A stretch of 64,000 nt of DNA from Belnapia arida. GTDB taxonomy: Bacteria; Pseudomonadota; Alphaproteobacteria; Acetobacterales; Acetobacteraceae. Of this stretch, positions 51,534 to 60,896 are shown in pieces. Below the pieces are notes generated by a model. The model was given only the letters and a program-made list of their open reading frames with translations. It ran no database searches and was not told where the DNA came from. Both the position numbers and the translations under genes were made by a program. The stretch is taken from assembly GCF_016773205.1 (NCBI RefSeq), contig NZ_JAETWB010000002.1, positions 432,798-496,797 of the forward strand, read 5' to 3'. Position 1 is the stretch's first letter, and each line of letters starts with the position of its first letter.

Positions 51534-52862
51534 CTAGCCGCGCGCCTCGGCAAAGCGGACGCCGGTGCCGCGCGGGGTGCCGATCACCTCGTCCTCGCGC
51601 ATGGCGACGGCGCCGCGGAGGATCGCCATGACGGGCCAGCCGGTGCAGCGATGGCCGGCGAAGGGCGTCCAGCCGCAGGGCGAGACGATCCAGCCCTCCT
51701 CGATGGTGCGCTGGCGCTTCATGTCCACCACGGTGAAGTCGGCGTCGTAGCCGGCGGCGAGGCGCCCCTTGCCATTGGCGCCATAGACCCGGGCGGGACC
51801 GGCGCACATCAGGTCCGCGAGGCGGGAGAGGCTGAGGCGGCCGGCGCTGACATGATCGAGCATCAGCGGCACGATGGTCTGCACGCCGGTGAGGCCCGCC
51901 GCCCCGTCCGGCCAGGGGCGTTCCTTGGCGGCGCGGCTGTGCGGGGCATGGTCGGAGCCGACGACATCGACCGTGCCATCGGCGATGGCGGCCCAGGCGG
52001 CGCGCAGGTGGCGCTCGTCGCGGATGGGCGGGTTCATCACCGCATAGCCGCCGAGCCGGTCATAGGCCTCGTCGGTCTGGGTCAGGTGGTTGAGCAGAAC
52101 CTCGACCGTGGAGACGTCGCGGTAATCGCGCAGCAGCTCCAGCTCCTCGGCGGTCGAGACGTGGAGGATATGGGCGGGGCGGCCGGTCTTGCGGGCGAGC
52201 GTCATCAGCCGCTGCGTGCCGATAAGGGCGCAGTCCACGTCGCGCCAGACCATGTGGTTGCGGTGGGGCATGCCGCTGGTGAAGAGCGGCTTGCGCTCCT
52301 GCAGCCGGTACTCGTCCTCCGAGTGGTAGCAGATCCGCCGCCGGCCGCTGCGCATGACGGCTTCCAGCGAAGCATCGTCCTCGACCAGCAGGTCGCCGGT
52401 GCTGCTGCCGGCGAAGACCTTCACGGCGCAGACATTGGGCTGGAGTTCGAGCGAGGCCAGCTCGGCGATGTTCTTCTTGGAGGCGCCGACATAAAGGCCG
52501 ACATCGACCCAGGCGCGGCCTTCGAGATAGCCGCGCTTCCAGTCCAGCCGCTCCCTGTCCGTGATGGAGGGGGCGGTGTTCGGCATGTCGAAGACGGCGG
52601 TGAGGCCGCCGAGCAACGCAGCGCGGGTGCCGCTCTCCAGCGTCTCCACCGCCGGGTCGCCCGGGTCCCGCAAATGGACATGGGCGTCGATCAGGCCGGG
52701 GAGGATGTGCAGGCCGGTGCAGTCGATGGTCTCGGCCGCTTCGGCGGTGCGGAGGTCGCCGAGGGCGGCGATGCGGCCGGCGCGGACGCCTACATCGGTC
52801 GCCTCCTCGCCCCAGGGGAGGACGCAGGTGCCGCCGCGCAGCACGAGGTCGAAGGCGGGCAT
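51534..52862 (-). CDS. pyrC: Dihydroorotase (class I, PyrC/AllB family)
   Basis: Cyclic amidohydrolase of pyrimidine synthesis (carbamoyl aspartate to dihydroorotate). 442 aa. Metal sites are DAHVHLRDPG (H-x-H), a lysine in AVKVFAGSSTGD likely carboxylated, the HxxxH-type ICYHSED and AHILHVST, and Asp in VVGSDHAPHS. The start at 52862 yields MPAFDLVLRGGTCVL; longer upstream frame is shadow. The family is close to allantoinases and hydantoinases, and I favour dihydroorotase because of DMPNTAPS and GSDHAPH context. No pyrB is adjacent. About 280 bases upstream (52863-53145) hold no gene. Confidence 0.9.
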   Translation of the reverse strand: MPAFDLVLRGGTCVLPWGEEATDVGVRAGRIAALGDLRTAEAAETIDCTGLHILPGLIDAHVHLRDPGDPAVETLESGTRAALLGGLTAVFDMPNTAPSITDRERLDWKRGYLEGRAWVDVGLYVGASKKNIAELASLELQPNVCAVKVFAGSSTGDLLVEDDASLEAVMRSGRRRICYHSEDEYRLQERKPLFTSGMPHRNHMVWRDVDCALIGTQRLMTLARKTGRPAHILHVSTAEELELLRDYRDVSTVEVLLNHLTQTDEAYDRLGGYAVMNPPIRDERHLRAAWAAIADGTVDVVGSDHAPHSRAAKERPWPDGAAGLTGVQTIVPLMLDHVSAGRLSLSRLADLMCAGPARVYGANGKGRLAAGYDADFTVVDMKRQRTIEEGWIVSPCGWTPFAGHRCTGWPVMAILRGAVAMREDEVIGTPRGTGVRFAEARG

Positions 52863-53145
52863 CGGCTTGGCTCCTTGCGGCAGTCGGAGGGGGGTTATCC
52901 CGCGATGTGCTGGAGCGGGGAAGAGGCGGCCCTCAATTGCGGCGAGGCGCCTCAAGAATTGAGGCGGAGAGGTGGGTAAGGGATTGTCCCGATTGGGAAA
53001 TGTAGGCGGATTTGAGGAATTGATGGTTTTAGGGGAGGGGCCGGGATGGGCGCGGCCTGGGCGCTTTCAGGGAAGTATTCCTATACGAAGCCGCATCGGA
53101 TGGCAAGGATGCGGATGGGGCGGGCCGGGCCCGCCCCCGCGCCGC

Positions 53146-54021
53146 TTACCCCTGGGTGCCGATCTTGTCCTGCGTCTTCGTCTCGAAGTCGCTGGCCTCG
53201 TGCCGCTCATGGAGCTGGCTGGAGGGCTCGCCCTGGACGCGGTTGACCATGCGGCCGCGCTTCACCGCGGGGCGGGCGAGGAGCTGGTCGGCCCAGCGGT
53301 TGACGTTCCTGTACTCGTGGACGGCGAGGAATTCCGCCGCGCCGTAGAGCCAGCCCTTCACCAGCCCGCCATACCAGGGGAAGACGGCGATGTCGGCGAT
53401 GGTGTAGTCGGGCCCGCCCAGATACTCGCTCTCGGCCAGGCGGCGGTCCAGCACGTCGAGCTGGCGCTTGGTCTCCATGGCGAAGCGGTTGATCGGGTAT
53501 TCCATCTTGCTCGGCGCATAGGCGTAGAAATGGCCGAAGCCGCCGCCGAGATAGGGCGCCGAACCCATCTGCCAGAACAGCCAGGAGAGGCACTCGGCCC
53601 GCTTCGCCGGCTCGGTCGGCAGGAAGGCGCCGAATTTCTCGGCGAGATAGGTGAGGATGGCGCCCGATTCGAAGACGCGGACCGGCTCCGGGCCGCTGCG
53701 GTCGAGCAGGGCGGGGATCTTGGAGTTCGGGTTCACCGCGACGAAGCCGCTGCCGAACTGGTCGCCCTCGCCGATCTTGATGAGCCAGGCGTCGTATTCG
53801 GCACCCGCATGGCCGAGGGCCAGCAGCTCCTCCAGCATGATCGTCACCTTCACGCCGTTCGGCGTGCCGAGCGAGTAGAGCTGGAGCGGATGGCGGCCGA
53901 CCGGCAGCTCCTTCTCGTGCGTGGGGCCGGCGATGGGGCGGTTGATGTTGGCGAAGCGGCCGCCGCTCTCCTTGTCCCAGGTCCAGACCTGGGGCGGGGT
54001 GTAGCCAGGGGCATCGGTCAT
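53146..54021 (-). CDS. yghU: Glutathione S-transferase, YghU type
   Basis: A 291-aa cytosolic thiol-disulfide oxidoreductase of the Nu-class GST/YghU group. N-terminal extension PGYTPPQVWTWDKESGGRFANINRPIAGPTHEKELPVG and thioredoxin-fold TPNGVKVTIMLEELLALG carry the conserved Thr-Pro-Asn glutathione contact. The helical domain has the typical YLAEKFGAFLPTEPAKRAECLSWLFWQMGSAPYLGGGFGHFYAYAP. Full length and undisturbed. It is 30 bases downstream of an HxlR regulator on the same strand, which may control both it and the divergent azoreductase. Confidence 0.93.
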   Translation of the reverse strand: MTDAPGYTPPQVWTWDKESGGRFANINRPIAGPTHEKELPVGRHPLQLYSLGTPNGVKVTIMLEELLALGHAGAEYDAWLIKIGEGDQFGSGFVAVNPNSKIPALLDRSGPEPVRVFESGAILTYLAEKFGAFLPTEPAKRAECLSWLFWQMGSAPYLGGGFGHFYAYAPSKMEYPINRFAMETKRQLDVLDRRLAESEYLGGPDYTIADIAVFPWYGGLVKGWLYGAAEFLAVHEYRNVNRWADQLLARPAVKRGRMVNRVQGEPSSQLHERHEASDFETKTQDKIGTQG

Positions 54022-54051
54022 CGGTGTCGCTCCTCGATATTGTTCAACTGG

Positions 54052-54450
54052 TTAGCGATTCTCTTCCGCCCGGCTGTCGAAGGCGGCGCGGGCGCGATGG
54101 ATCTCCGGCAGGTGCTCGAAGACCCAGGCGCCGAGCGCCTCGACGGGACGGCGGAGGGACTGGCCGAGCCCTGTGAGCTCGTAATCCACCCGGGGTGGAA
54201 TGGTGGGGGTGATCGTGCGGGTGACCAGCCCGTCCCGCTCCAGCCCGCGCAGGGTGAGGGTCAGCATGCGCTGGGAGACCCCGCCGATGGCACGCTTCAG
54301 CTCGCTGAAACGGCGGGGACCGTCGGCCAGCATCATCACGACGAGGACCGTCCACTTGTCGCCGATGCGGGCGAGGAGGGAGCTGACCGCCTGGCAATCG
54401 CCGGGCAGATGCGCCGCCCGGGTGGTTCCCTCGCTGTGGCCGGGTTCCAA
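54052..54450 (-). CDS. HxlR-family transcriptional regulator
   Basis: A 132-aa winged-helix protein with the HxlR pattern [79 protein letters not shown]. The N-terminal Cys (DCQ) is the likely redox sensor of HypR/QorR-type members. It is divergent from an azoreductase gene (azoR) and upstream of a YghU-type GST, so a thiol- or quinone-stress regulon is plausible. An inverted repeat in the intergenic region is its probable operator. Confidence 0.9.
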   Translation of the reverse strand: MEPGHSEGTTRAAHLPGDCQAVSSLLARIGDKWTVLVVMMLADGPRRFSELKRAIGGVSQRMLTLTLRGLERDGLVTRTITPTIPPRVDYELTGLGQSLRRPVEALGAWVFEHLPEIHRARAAFDSRAEENR

Positions 54451-54478
54451 AATTGTGCCTCCTTGGCGGGTTTCAGGT

Positions 54479-54502
54479 GGTGACGCATATAGCCTTGGTC
54501 AC
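54479..54502. promoter_or_regulatory. Candidate HxlR operator
   Basis: GGTGAC (54479-54484) and GTCAC (54498-54502) form an inverted repeat with a 13-base spacer in the 81-base divergent region between the HxlR gene and azoR. HxlR-type regulators bind such dyads next to the gene they control. The match is only 5 bp per arm, so this is tentative. Confidence 0.4.
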
Positions 54503-54531
54503 AAATGAATACCACCAGGGGCAGCAAGGCC

Positions 54532-55143
54532 ATGACCATCCTGCACATCGATTCCAGTATCCTTGGCGACCATTCGGTCAGCCGCAAGCTCTCGGCCGGC
54601 ATCGTCGCGCGGCTGCGGGCGGTGCGGCCGGGCGAGCGGATCGTCCATCGGGACCTCGGCGCCGCGCCGGTGCCGCATCTCTCCGGCGCGACGCTGGCGG
54701 CGGCGCGGAGCCCGGCCGCGGAGCATGCGCCGGAGGTGGCGGCGGACCTGGCGTTGGGTGGCGAGGTGCTGCAGGAATTCCTGGAGGCGGACACCGTGGT
54801 GATCGGCGTCGCCTTCTACAATTTCTCGGTCTCCAGCCAGCTGAAGGCCTGGATCGACCGCATCCTCGTCGCCGGGCAGACCTTCCGCTACGCGGATGGG
54901 CGGCCGGTGGGGCTCGTGGGCGGCAAGCGGGTGATTCTCGCGGTGGCCCGGGGCGGGGTCTACGGGGCGGGGGCGCCGGCGGCGGCCTTCGAGCATGGCG
55001 AGAGCTACCTGCGGGCGGCGCTCGGCTTCATCGGCATCACCGAGCCGGAGGTGGTGGTGGCCGAGGGGCTGGCCGTGGGCGCCGAGCAGCGGGCGGCGGC
55101 GATGGACGCGGCGGAGCTGCGCATCGCGGCGCTGGCGGCCTGA
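54532..55143 (+). CDS. azoR: FMN-dependent NADH-azoreductase / quinone reductase
   Basis: A 203-aa flavodoxin-like enzyme that reduces quinones and azo compounds with NADH. Key blocks: [23 protein letters not shown] (phosphate-binding loop for FMN), [32 protein letters not shown] with the conserved YNF, and [16 protein letters not shown]. The start at 54532 (MTILHIDSS) fits the family; the in-frame ATG at 54505 would add nine residues. Divergent from HxlR, as in known quinone-stress modules. Confidence 0.93.
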   Translation: MTILHIDSSILGDHSVSRKLSAGIVARLRAVRPGERIVHRDLGAAPVPHLSGATLAAARSPAAEHAPEVAADLALGGEVLQEFLEADTVVIGVAFYNFSVSSQLKAWIDRILVAGQTFRYADGRPVGLVGGKRVILAVARGGVYGAGAPAAAFEHGESYLRAALGFIGITEPEVVVAEGLAVGAEQRAAAMDAAELRIAALAA

Positions 55144-55254
55144 ATTCGCCCCGGAGCGGTTTCCGTTCGCACCGGCTCACGGACGCCGCTCCAGCTTGCT
55201 GGCTGAACGAGCAGATATCTCCGACCGGGTGATGCCGTCCGACCGGAGTGCGCT

Positions 55255-57015
55255 CTAGCGCCCGCTCAGGACCTCGAAGACATCACCCCGGACGTCGCGC
55301 CGCTCGACATGGCGGCGGTGCCACAGCGCATAGAAGAGCAGGTGCCAGGCGGCGAAGCCGCGATGCTTCTCGCTCCCGGCATGGCGGAACAAGGCGGCGA
55401 CGCGGTCGGGGCGGGCGATCTCGGCGACGCCGGGCTGGGCGGCGACGAGCGGGCCGAGGCGGTCGCCGACGCCCTCGATCCAGGCGCCGATGGGGACGGT
55501 GAAGCCCTGCTTCGGCTTGGTGGGCTCGGCGGCGGGGAAGTGGCGGGCGAGCCATTCGCGCAGCAGCCACTTGCCGCTGCCGCGCTGGACCTTCAGCGCA
55601 TCCGGCAGGCGGAAGGCGCTGGCTGCGATGCCGGCATCCAGCAGCGGCGTGCGGCCCTCGACGCCATGGGCCATGAGGCAGCGGTCCAGCTTGATGAGCA
55701 GGTCGTTCGGCAGCCAGTCGGCGATGTCGAGCGCCTGAGCGGCCTGGAGACGGGTGCGGCCGGGGCTGGCGGCAGCGGCCTCGGCGGCACCGGTGCCGTC
55801 GCGCCAGCCGGTCGGCGCCTCGCGCAGCACGTCGAGGCGGTCGAAGCTCCCTCTCGAACGGGGGGCCTTGCCGCCCAGCCACCACGGCCGCATCGCGGCC
55901 CGGTAGCGGCCGTAGCCCCCGAAGATCTCGTCGCCGCCTTCACCAGAGAGGACGACCTTCACTTCCTGCCGGGCGCGGCGGGCGAGGAACCAGGTGGGGA
56001 TGATGGCGTAGTCGGCGGCCGGGTCGTCCATGGCGCCGGCGATCTCCGGCAGGTGGCGCCAGACATCGGCCTCGGTGACCGAGAGGGTGATGTGGCGGGC
56101 GCCGGCGGCCTGGGCGAGATGGGCGGCGGCGGCGCGCTCGTCGGCGGCGCCGGGGACGTCGAAGCCGGCGGTGAAGGCCAGGACGGGCCGGTCGTTGAGG
56201 CGGGCCATGAGCGCGAGGACGGCGCTGCTGTCGATGCCGCCGGAGAGGAACATGCCGTAGGGCACGTCGCTGCGCTGGTGGAGCAGGACACTCTCCTCCA
56301 ACGCGGCGTCGAGGCGGGTGAGCGCCGCGTCGGCGGTGATCTCCTCGGGGCCGCCTTCGGGGAGGGCGGCACGGCGGTGGCGCTCGGTGACGGCGCCGTC
56401 GGCGATCACCACCGTCTCGCCGGGGAGGATGCGGCGGATACCCTCGAAGATGGTCTCGGCGCCGGTGGTGAACTGGATCTGGAGAAGCTCGGCGCGGGCT
56501 TCGGGGCGGATGCGGGGCTCGACCAGGCCGGCTGCGATCAGCGCCTGGGGCTCCGAGGCGAAGGCGAGCCCGCCCGCGACCTCGGCCAGGTAGAGCGGCT
56601 TGATGCCGAAGGGGTCGCGCGAGAGGACGAGCCGCTTGGTCCCGCGGTCATGCAGCGCGATGGCGTACATGCCGCGCAGCCGGTCGGCGAAGCCGATGCC
56701 GTCGCGGCGGAAGAGATGGAGCGGCGGCTCGCAGTCGCTGCCGGTCGAGCAGTGCAGCTGGTTCTCCTCGCGCAGCTCCCGGTAGTTGTAGACCTCGCCA
56801 TTGGCGACGAGGGCGGCGGCGCCGGCGAAGAGGGGCTGGTCGCCGGTCACCAGGTCGATGATCGAGAGCCGGGTGTGCGAGAGGGCGACATTGCCCGAGA
56901 CATGGTGGCCGTGGCCGTCCGGGCCGCGATGGGCGAGCGCGCGGGTCAGCGCGTCGAGGGTGGCGCCGGAGGGCGTCTGGCCCAGGCGGAGGGCGAGGCC
57001 GGCAAGGCCGCACAT
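55255..57015 (-). CDS. asnB: Asparagine synthase (glutamine-hydrolysing)
   Basis: A 586-aa two-domain amidotransferase. The N-terminal glutaminase has the catalytic Cys2 (MCGLAGLALRL), RGPDGHGHH, ALSHTRLSIIDLVTGDQPLF, and GEVYNYRELREE. The synthetase domain has the ATP-pyrophosphatase loop LSGGIDSSAVLALM, FTAGFDVPGAADERAAAAHLAQ and the GEGGDEIFGGYGRYRAA motif. It overlaps the glycosyltransferase upstream (TGATG). In such gene clusters AsnB-like proteins often amidate sugar acids of surface polysaccharide, so its role may be in LPS or O-antigen decoration, not in asparagine supply. Confidence 0.93.
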   Translation of the reverse strand: MCGLAGLALRLGQTPSGATLDALTRALAHRGPDGHGHHVSGNVALSHTRLSIIDLVTGDQPLFAGAAALVANGEVYNYRELREENQLHCSTGSDCEPPLHLFRRDGIGFADRLRGMYAIALHDRGTKRLVLSRDPFGIKPLYLAEVAGGLAFASEPQALIAAGLVEPRIRPEARAELLQIQFTTGAETIFEGIRRILPGETVVIADGAVTERHRRAALPEGGPEEITADAALTRLDAALEESVLLHQRSDVPYGMFLSGGIDSSAVLALMARLNDRPVLAFTAGFDVPGAADERAAAAHLAQAAGARHITLSVTEADVWRHLPEIAGAMDDPAADYAIIPTWFLARRARQEVKVVLSGEGGDEIFGGYGRYRAAMRPWWLGGKAPRSRGSFDRLDVLREAPTGWRDGTGAAEAAAASPGRTRLQAAQALDIADWLPNDLLIKLDRCLMAHGVEGRTPLLDAGIAASAFRLPDALKVQRGSGKWLLREWLARHFPAAEPTKPKQGFTVPIGAWIEGVGDRLGPLVAAQPGVAEIARPDRVAALFRHAGSEKHRGFAAWHLLFYALWHRRHVERRDVRGDVFEVLSGR

Positions 57016-58058
57016 CAGGCCATCTCCTGCGGGACGAGAGCGGTGAGGAAGGCGCGCCAGCGGGCCAGGACCGGGGCCTCGGCGTGGTGGGCCGCGTACT
57101 CGGCGCGGCCTGCCTCGGCGAGGGCGGCGGCGCCGGCCGGGTCGGCGAGCAGGCCGCGGATGGCGGCGGCAAGGGCGGCCGGATCCTCCTTCGGGACGAG
57201 GAGGCCGGTCTCGCCGGGGCGGATGAGGGCGGCGGGACCTTCGGCCGCGGCGGCGACGATGGGGCGGGCGGCGGACCAGGCCTCAAGCACGACATTGCCG
57301 AGCGGCTCGTGACGGGAGGGGCAGATCAGCGCCTCGGCGGCGGCGAGCAGGGCGCCGGTGTCCTGGCGCCAGCCGAGGAAGGCGAGGCGCCGGCCGAGGC
57401 CGAGGCTGCGGGCGAGGGCTTCCAGGGCCGGGCGTTCGGGGCCTTCGCCGGCGAGCGACAGGTGGGCCTCGGGGAGGTCGGCGAGGGCGCGGAGGAGGAT
57501 GTCGAAGCCCTTGTTCGGATGCAACCGGCCAAGGGCGAGCAGGCGGCGGGCGCCGGGCGGGGCGGAAAGCGCGGCGGGCGGGGCGCCGGCGAGGTCGTCG
57601 GCGAAATTCGGCACGTAGTGGGCGCGTGTGGCGGGCCAGCCGCGGGCGATGACCCAGTCGCGGATGTCCTCGGTATTGCCGATCAGCGCGTCGCAACCGC
57701 GGTAGTATTTCAGGTCGTAGTAGCCGCCCATGCGGCCCACCAGCGGCCAGGGGGCGCCACGGCGGCGCAGGGCCCCGGCGAAGCGGCTGGCGCGGTTGGC
57801 CCAGGAGACGACCACCCCGGGGCGGAAGCGGGCCAGCGCCGCCTTCAGCGCGGGGGCCGTGCGGAGGTCGAAGGGGCCGCCGAAGGGGAGCTGCACGGCA
57901 TCGAGGCCGCCCGCGGCGAGGCGGGCGGCGCGGGCGGCATCGGTGCGGATGACGGCCAGCACCGTCTCGCCGGCGCGGTGCTGGGCGAGGGTCAGGCGCT
58001 CGTAGAAGGCCTCGGCGCCGCCCATGGGAGCGCCGGCGATGACATGGGCGATTCTCAT
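57015..58058 (-). CDS. Glycosyltransferase, family 4 type
   Basis: A 347-aa cytosolic or membrane-associated transferase with the GT-B fold. N-terminal MRIAHVIAGAPMGGAEAFYERLTLAQ is the acceptor-side nucleotide entry. The C-terminal donor domain has RLLALGRLHPNKGFDILLRALADLP, FLGWRQDTGALLAAAEALICPSRHEPLGNVVLEAWSAARPIVAA (the E-x7-E motif) and ALIRPGETGLLVPKEDPAAL. Start at 58058 is chosen over 58109 because of the family N-terminus. Fourth gene in a five-gene operon GT9, GT2, GT4-like, GT4, asnB on the minus strand. Confidence 0.92.
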   Translation of the reverse strand: MRIAHVIAGAPMGGAEAFYERLTLAQHRAGETVLAVIRTDAARAARLAAGGLDAVQLPFGGPFDLRTAPALKAALARFRPGVVVSWANRASRFAGALRRRGAPWPLVGRMGGYYDLKYYRGCDALIGNTEDIRDWVIARGWPATRAHYVPNFADDLAGAPPAALSAPPGARRLLALGRLHPNKGFDILLRALADLPEAHLSLAGEGPERPALEALARSLGLGRRLAFLGWRQDTGALLAAAEALICPSRHEPLGNVVLEAWSAARPIVAAAAEGPAALIRPGETGLLVPKEDPAALAAAIRGLLADPAGAAALAEAGRAEYAAHHAEAPVLARWRAFLTALVPQEMA

Positions 58059-58134
58059 GGCGGGACGACCTTGGCAGGCCGCGCGGGCCAATTCAGCCCT
58101 CCGCGCCATTTGGCGCTCCGATCACCGGATCGCC

Positions 58135-59154
58135 TCATCCCGCCAGCGCCTCGAAGCGGGTGGCGATGTCGGACCAGGAGGGGCCGGGGCCGCGGGCGAG
58201 GGCGCCGCGATGGAGCGCGCTCCAGGCCATGTCGTCGCCGAGGAGCCGGATGGCGGCAGCGGCGAAATCCACGTCGCTGGCGGCGATGTGGCCGGTCTCG
58301 CCCTCGGCGACGCGCTCGGCGACTGCGCCGAGGGGCGTCACCACGGCGGGGAGGCCGACAGCCTGGGCTTCGGCCAGGGCGAGGCAGAAGGTCTCGCCGG
58401 GGTCACCGCGATAGAGCATCACCCGTGCCTCCGTGAGGCGCGCGGCAAGGGCCGGGCGGGGCAGGGGCGCCAGGAGACGGACGCCTTCCTCCGCGAGGGC
58501 GGCGGCGCGGGCGAGCACCGGGGCGGCGCGGGCGGCGAGGCGGGCATCGCCGCCATAGGTGGCAGCGCCGCCATAGAGGTGCAACTCCGCCCCTGGCACG
58601 GCGGGGCGGATTCGGGCCGTCCAGAGGTCGAGCAGCCAGTCGAGGCCGCGCAGCGGGTTGGAGGTGAAGACGGCGACGGGCGGCGGCGGCTGGCGGGGCG
58701 GGGAGCCCTCGCTGAAGGGTGGGGCGAGGGCGAGGGGGATCTCCACCGGGCGGAATGGCAGGAGCCGGGGGAGGCTCGCGCTGTGCGAGGGGCCGAGGGT
58801 GACGAGGCGCGGCCGGGCGGCGAGCAGGGGCAGCAGGTGGCGGGGCTTGCGCAGGTAGCCGCCCGGGTTGTGCAGCCAGAGCACGCGGCGGCCGCGGGGC
58901 AGGGCGCGGAAGAGGCGGGGCAGGCGGGTGGCGATCACCAGCTCGGCGGGCGGGCCGCCGGGCGCGAGGGGCGACCAGTGGAGCCCGTCGCGGGTCTCGG
59001 GCGGCTCGGTGCCGGCGCGGAGGTCGAGGCTGTGGCCGCGGGCGAGGAAGGCGGCGGCGAGCAGGGCGAAGGCGGTCTCGGCGCCGCCGAGCGGGCGCCC
59101 GGCGAGGGCGGCGGGGCCGAAGCGGGGGCCCTCGGTGGCGAGGGCGATCCTCAT
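58135..59154 (-). CDS. Glycosyltransferase, GT4-like
   Basis: A 339-aa GT-B protein. The N-terminus MRIALATEGPRFGPAALAGRPLGGAETAFALLAAAFLARG carries the GGAE acceptor loop; the middle VAVFTSNPLRGLDWLLDLWTARIRPAVPGAELHLYG and the donor motif ARVMLYRGDPGETFCLALAEAQAVGLPAVVTPLGAVAERV (E-x7-E) follow. It ends FEALAG. The start at 59154 overlaps the end of the GT2 gene by 4 bases. Longer open frame upstream is shadow of GT2. A 76-base gap follows before the next gene, with no clear terminator. Confidence 0.9.
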   Translation of the reverse strand: MRIALATEGPRFGPAALAGRPLGGAETAFALLAAAFLARGHSLDLRAGTEPPETRDGLHWSPLAPGGPPAELVIATRLPRLFRALPRGRRVLWLHNPGGYLRKPRHLLPLLAARPRLVTLGPSHSASLPRLLPFRPVEIPLALAPPFSEGSPPRQPPPPVAVFTSNPLRGLDWLLDLWTARIRPAVPGAELHLYGGAATYGGDARLAARAAPVLARAAALAEEGVRLLAPLPRPALAARLTEARVMLYRGDPGETFCLALAEAQAVGLPAVVTPLGAVAERVAEGETGHIAASDVDFAAAAIRLLGDDMAWSALHRGALARGPGPSWSDIATRFEALAG

Positions 59155-59915
59155 CCGCGGTGCCGCTCGGGTTCCAGCCGGGCCTTCAGGTGGGCGAGCA
59201 GGGGGAAGAGGCCGGCGCAGAGCGCGATCAGCAGGCCCCAGCCGCCTTCCTTGTAACCGCGCCGCGCCACGTAGCACTTGATGATACGGGAGAGGCAGCG
59301 GCGCATGTTGTCGGGCAGCGAGCCGATATCGCCGGCGGCCAGGAGGTCGGCCGCCTTGGCCGAGGAATAGCGGTCGAGGCGGCGGAGCATGTCGGAGATG
59401 TCGCGGTCCACCTCGTGGCGGATGCCGGCTGAGGTGATGCGCTCGCCTTCCGTCCCCGTCCAGTCGAGGCCGGGATGGACGCGCTGGGCGCGCCAGCGCT
59501 TGGCGCCGCGGCGGAAGAGGATGGGCTTCAGCGTGGTGCCGAAGCTGCCGCCCCAGCCGTGCAGGATCAGCCGGTCGCCCACGTAATTGTCGATCCGCAC
59601 GCGGTGGAAGCCGTGGGGGGAGGTGGCGATCGTTGTGCGGAGGGCGGGCCAGAGTTCGGGCGGAACGCGCTCGTCGGCATCGACCTCGAGGATCCAGTCG
59701 CCGGTGCAGGCGGCGATGCCCGCATTGCGGCGCTCGCCTTCGAGGGCCCATTCGCCCTCGACGAGGCGGGCGCCATGGGTGCGGGCGACCTCGGCGCTGG
59801 CATCGGTGCTGCGGTCGAGCATCACCACCAGCTCGTCGGCGGGGGCGAGGCTGGCGAGGCAGGCGGGGAGGCGGGCGGCCTCGTTGCGGGCGACGACGAG
59901 GGCGGAGAGCCTCAT
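59151..59915 (-). CDS. Glycosyltransferase, family 2 (WaaE/KdtX-like)
   Basis: A 254-aa GT-A transferase. MRLSALVVARNEAARLPACLASLAPADELVVMLDRSTDAS starts the nucleotide-binding fold; ILEVDADERVPPELWPAL is the DxD segment; the GWGGSFGTTLKPILFRRGAKRWR and VHPGLDWTGTEG stretch resembles WaaE-type LPS core glucosyltransferases. The C-terminal part includes YSSAKAADLL and a hydrophobic helix (GWGLLIALCAGLFPLLAHL) that may anchor it. It overlaps GT9 upstream by 4 bases. Confidence 0.92.
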   Translation of the reverse strand: MRLSALVVARNEAARLPACLASLAPADELVVMLDRSTDASAEVARTHGARLVEGEWALEGERRNAGIAACTGDWILEVDADERVPPELWPALRTTIATSPHGFHRVRIDNYVGDRLILHGWGGSFGTTLKPILFRRGAKRWRAQRVHPGLDWTGTEGERITSAGIRHEVDRDISDMLRRLDRYSSAKAADLLAAGDIGSLPDNMRRCLSRIIKCYVARRGYKEGGWGLLIALCAGLFPLLAHLKARLEPERHRG

Positions 59916-60832
59916 GCCGGCTGCGGCTCGGCGAGGAGGGTCCCGGCGGCGGCGAGGGCCTGTTCGAGGGTGAGGCCGGCCATGCTGTCGAGGGCGGGGC
60001 TCGCCGGGGCGATGGCGGTGGCGGTGCGGTGGCCGGTGGGGGCGTATTCGGCGACGCGGGAGGGGCCGAAGAGGCCGAGGGTCGGGGTGCCGGTCGCGGC
60101 CGAGAGGTGCATCAGCCCGCTGTCGTTGCCCACGAAGAGCGCGGCGCGGGCGAGGACGGCGGCGGCCTCGGGGAGGGCGATGCGGCCGACGAGGTCGACG
60201 GCGCGGTCGCCGAGGGCAGCGAGGACGGGGGCGGCCATCGCCGCCTCCTGCGCTCCGGGGCCGCCGAGGATGGCGGCGCGGGCGCCGGCGAGGGGCTGGC
60301 CGGGGGCGGTCAGCGCCTCGAAGAGCGCCACGAAGCGCTCGGCGGGCCAGACCTTGCGGTCCCAATTGGCGGTGGGGCCGAGGGCGATCCAGGGCCCCTC
60401 GCCCGGCAGCAGGGCGGCGGCCCGGGCGCGATCGGCGGCGCTGAACCAGGCGACCGGCAGCGGCGGCGGGTCGAGGCCCATCAGCGCGCCGAGATGGGCG
60501 ATGCGCGGCCCCGGCTGGCGGCCGCCTCGCATCACGAAGCGGCGCTTCGCCCGGAGCAGGAAGGCGAAGGCGGAGCCGCGGAGGTCCACCACCAGGTCCC
60601 AGCGCTGGGTGCCGACCTCCCGCCAGAGCTCCAGCCAATGCAGGCGCAGGCGCCGCTTGGTCAGCACGATGGTCCAGGCACGGCCCGGCATGCGGGCGAA
60701 GACGCCCTCGGCCGCCGGGCCGCAGGCGATGACGAACCGCGCCTGCGGATGCTGGCGGATCAGGTGGCCGAGCAGCCCGGTGGAGAGGACGGCGTCGCCG
60801 ATGCGGGTCGCGGTGATGAAGAGGATGCGCAC
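59912..60832 (-). CDS. Glycosyltransferase, family 9 (heptosyltransferase-like)
   Basis: A 306-aa GT-B transferase of the WaaC/WaaF/WaaQ type that adds heptose or related residues to LPS core. Motifs: MRILFITATRIGDAVLSTGLLGHLI at the acceptor side, the middle VVDLRGSAFAFLL, ALGPTANWDRKVWPAERFVALFEAL and the D-x-G donor motif VGNDSGLMHLSAATGTPTLGLFGPS. First gene of the glycosylation operon. It is divergent from the YgfZ-like gene, with 64 bases between them. Confidence 0.93.
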   Translation of the reverse strand: MRILFITATRIGDAVLSTGLLGHLIRQHPQARFVIACGPAAEGVFARMPGRAWTIVLTKRRLRLHWLELWREVGTQRWDLVVDLRGSAFAFLLRAKRRFVMRGGRQPGPRIAHLGALMGLDPPPLPVAWFSAADRARAAALLPGEGPWIALGPTANWDRKVWPAERFVALFEALTAPGQPLAGARAAILGGPGAQEAAMAAPVLAALGDRAVDLVGRIALPEAAAVLARAALFVGNDSGLMHLSAATGTPTLGLFGPSRVAEYAPTGHRTATAIAPASPALDSMAGLTLEQALAAAGTLLAEPQPA

Positions 60833-60896
60833 GGCAGCGGCTTACCATGCTCCCTCCGGGCTTGTCGCGGAGGGGGCGGGGGGCCAACTCCGTTGC

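Noticed and set aside
55309..57312. A 667-codon open frame on the plus strand opposite asnB
   Set aside because: Ala/Gly/Val/Asp-biased shadow with no motifs; asnB on the other strand is complete.
59475..60896. A long plus-strand open frame in front of the ygfZ-like start
   Set aside because: Shadow of the GT9 and GT2 genes; YgfZ homology begins only at 60897.
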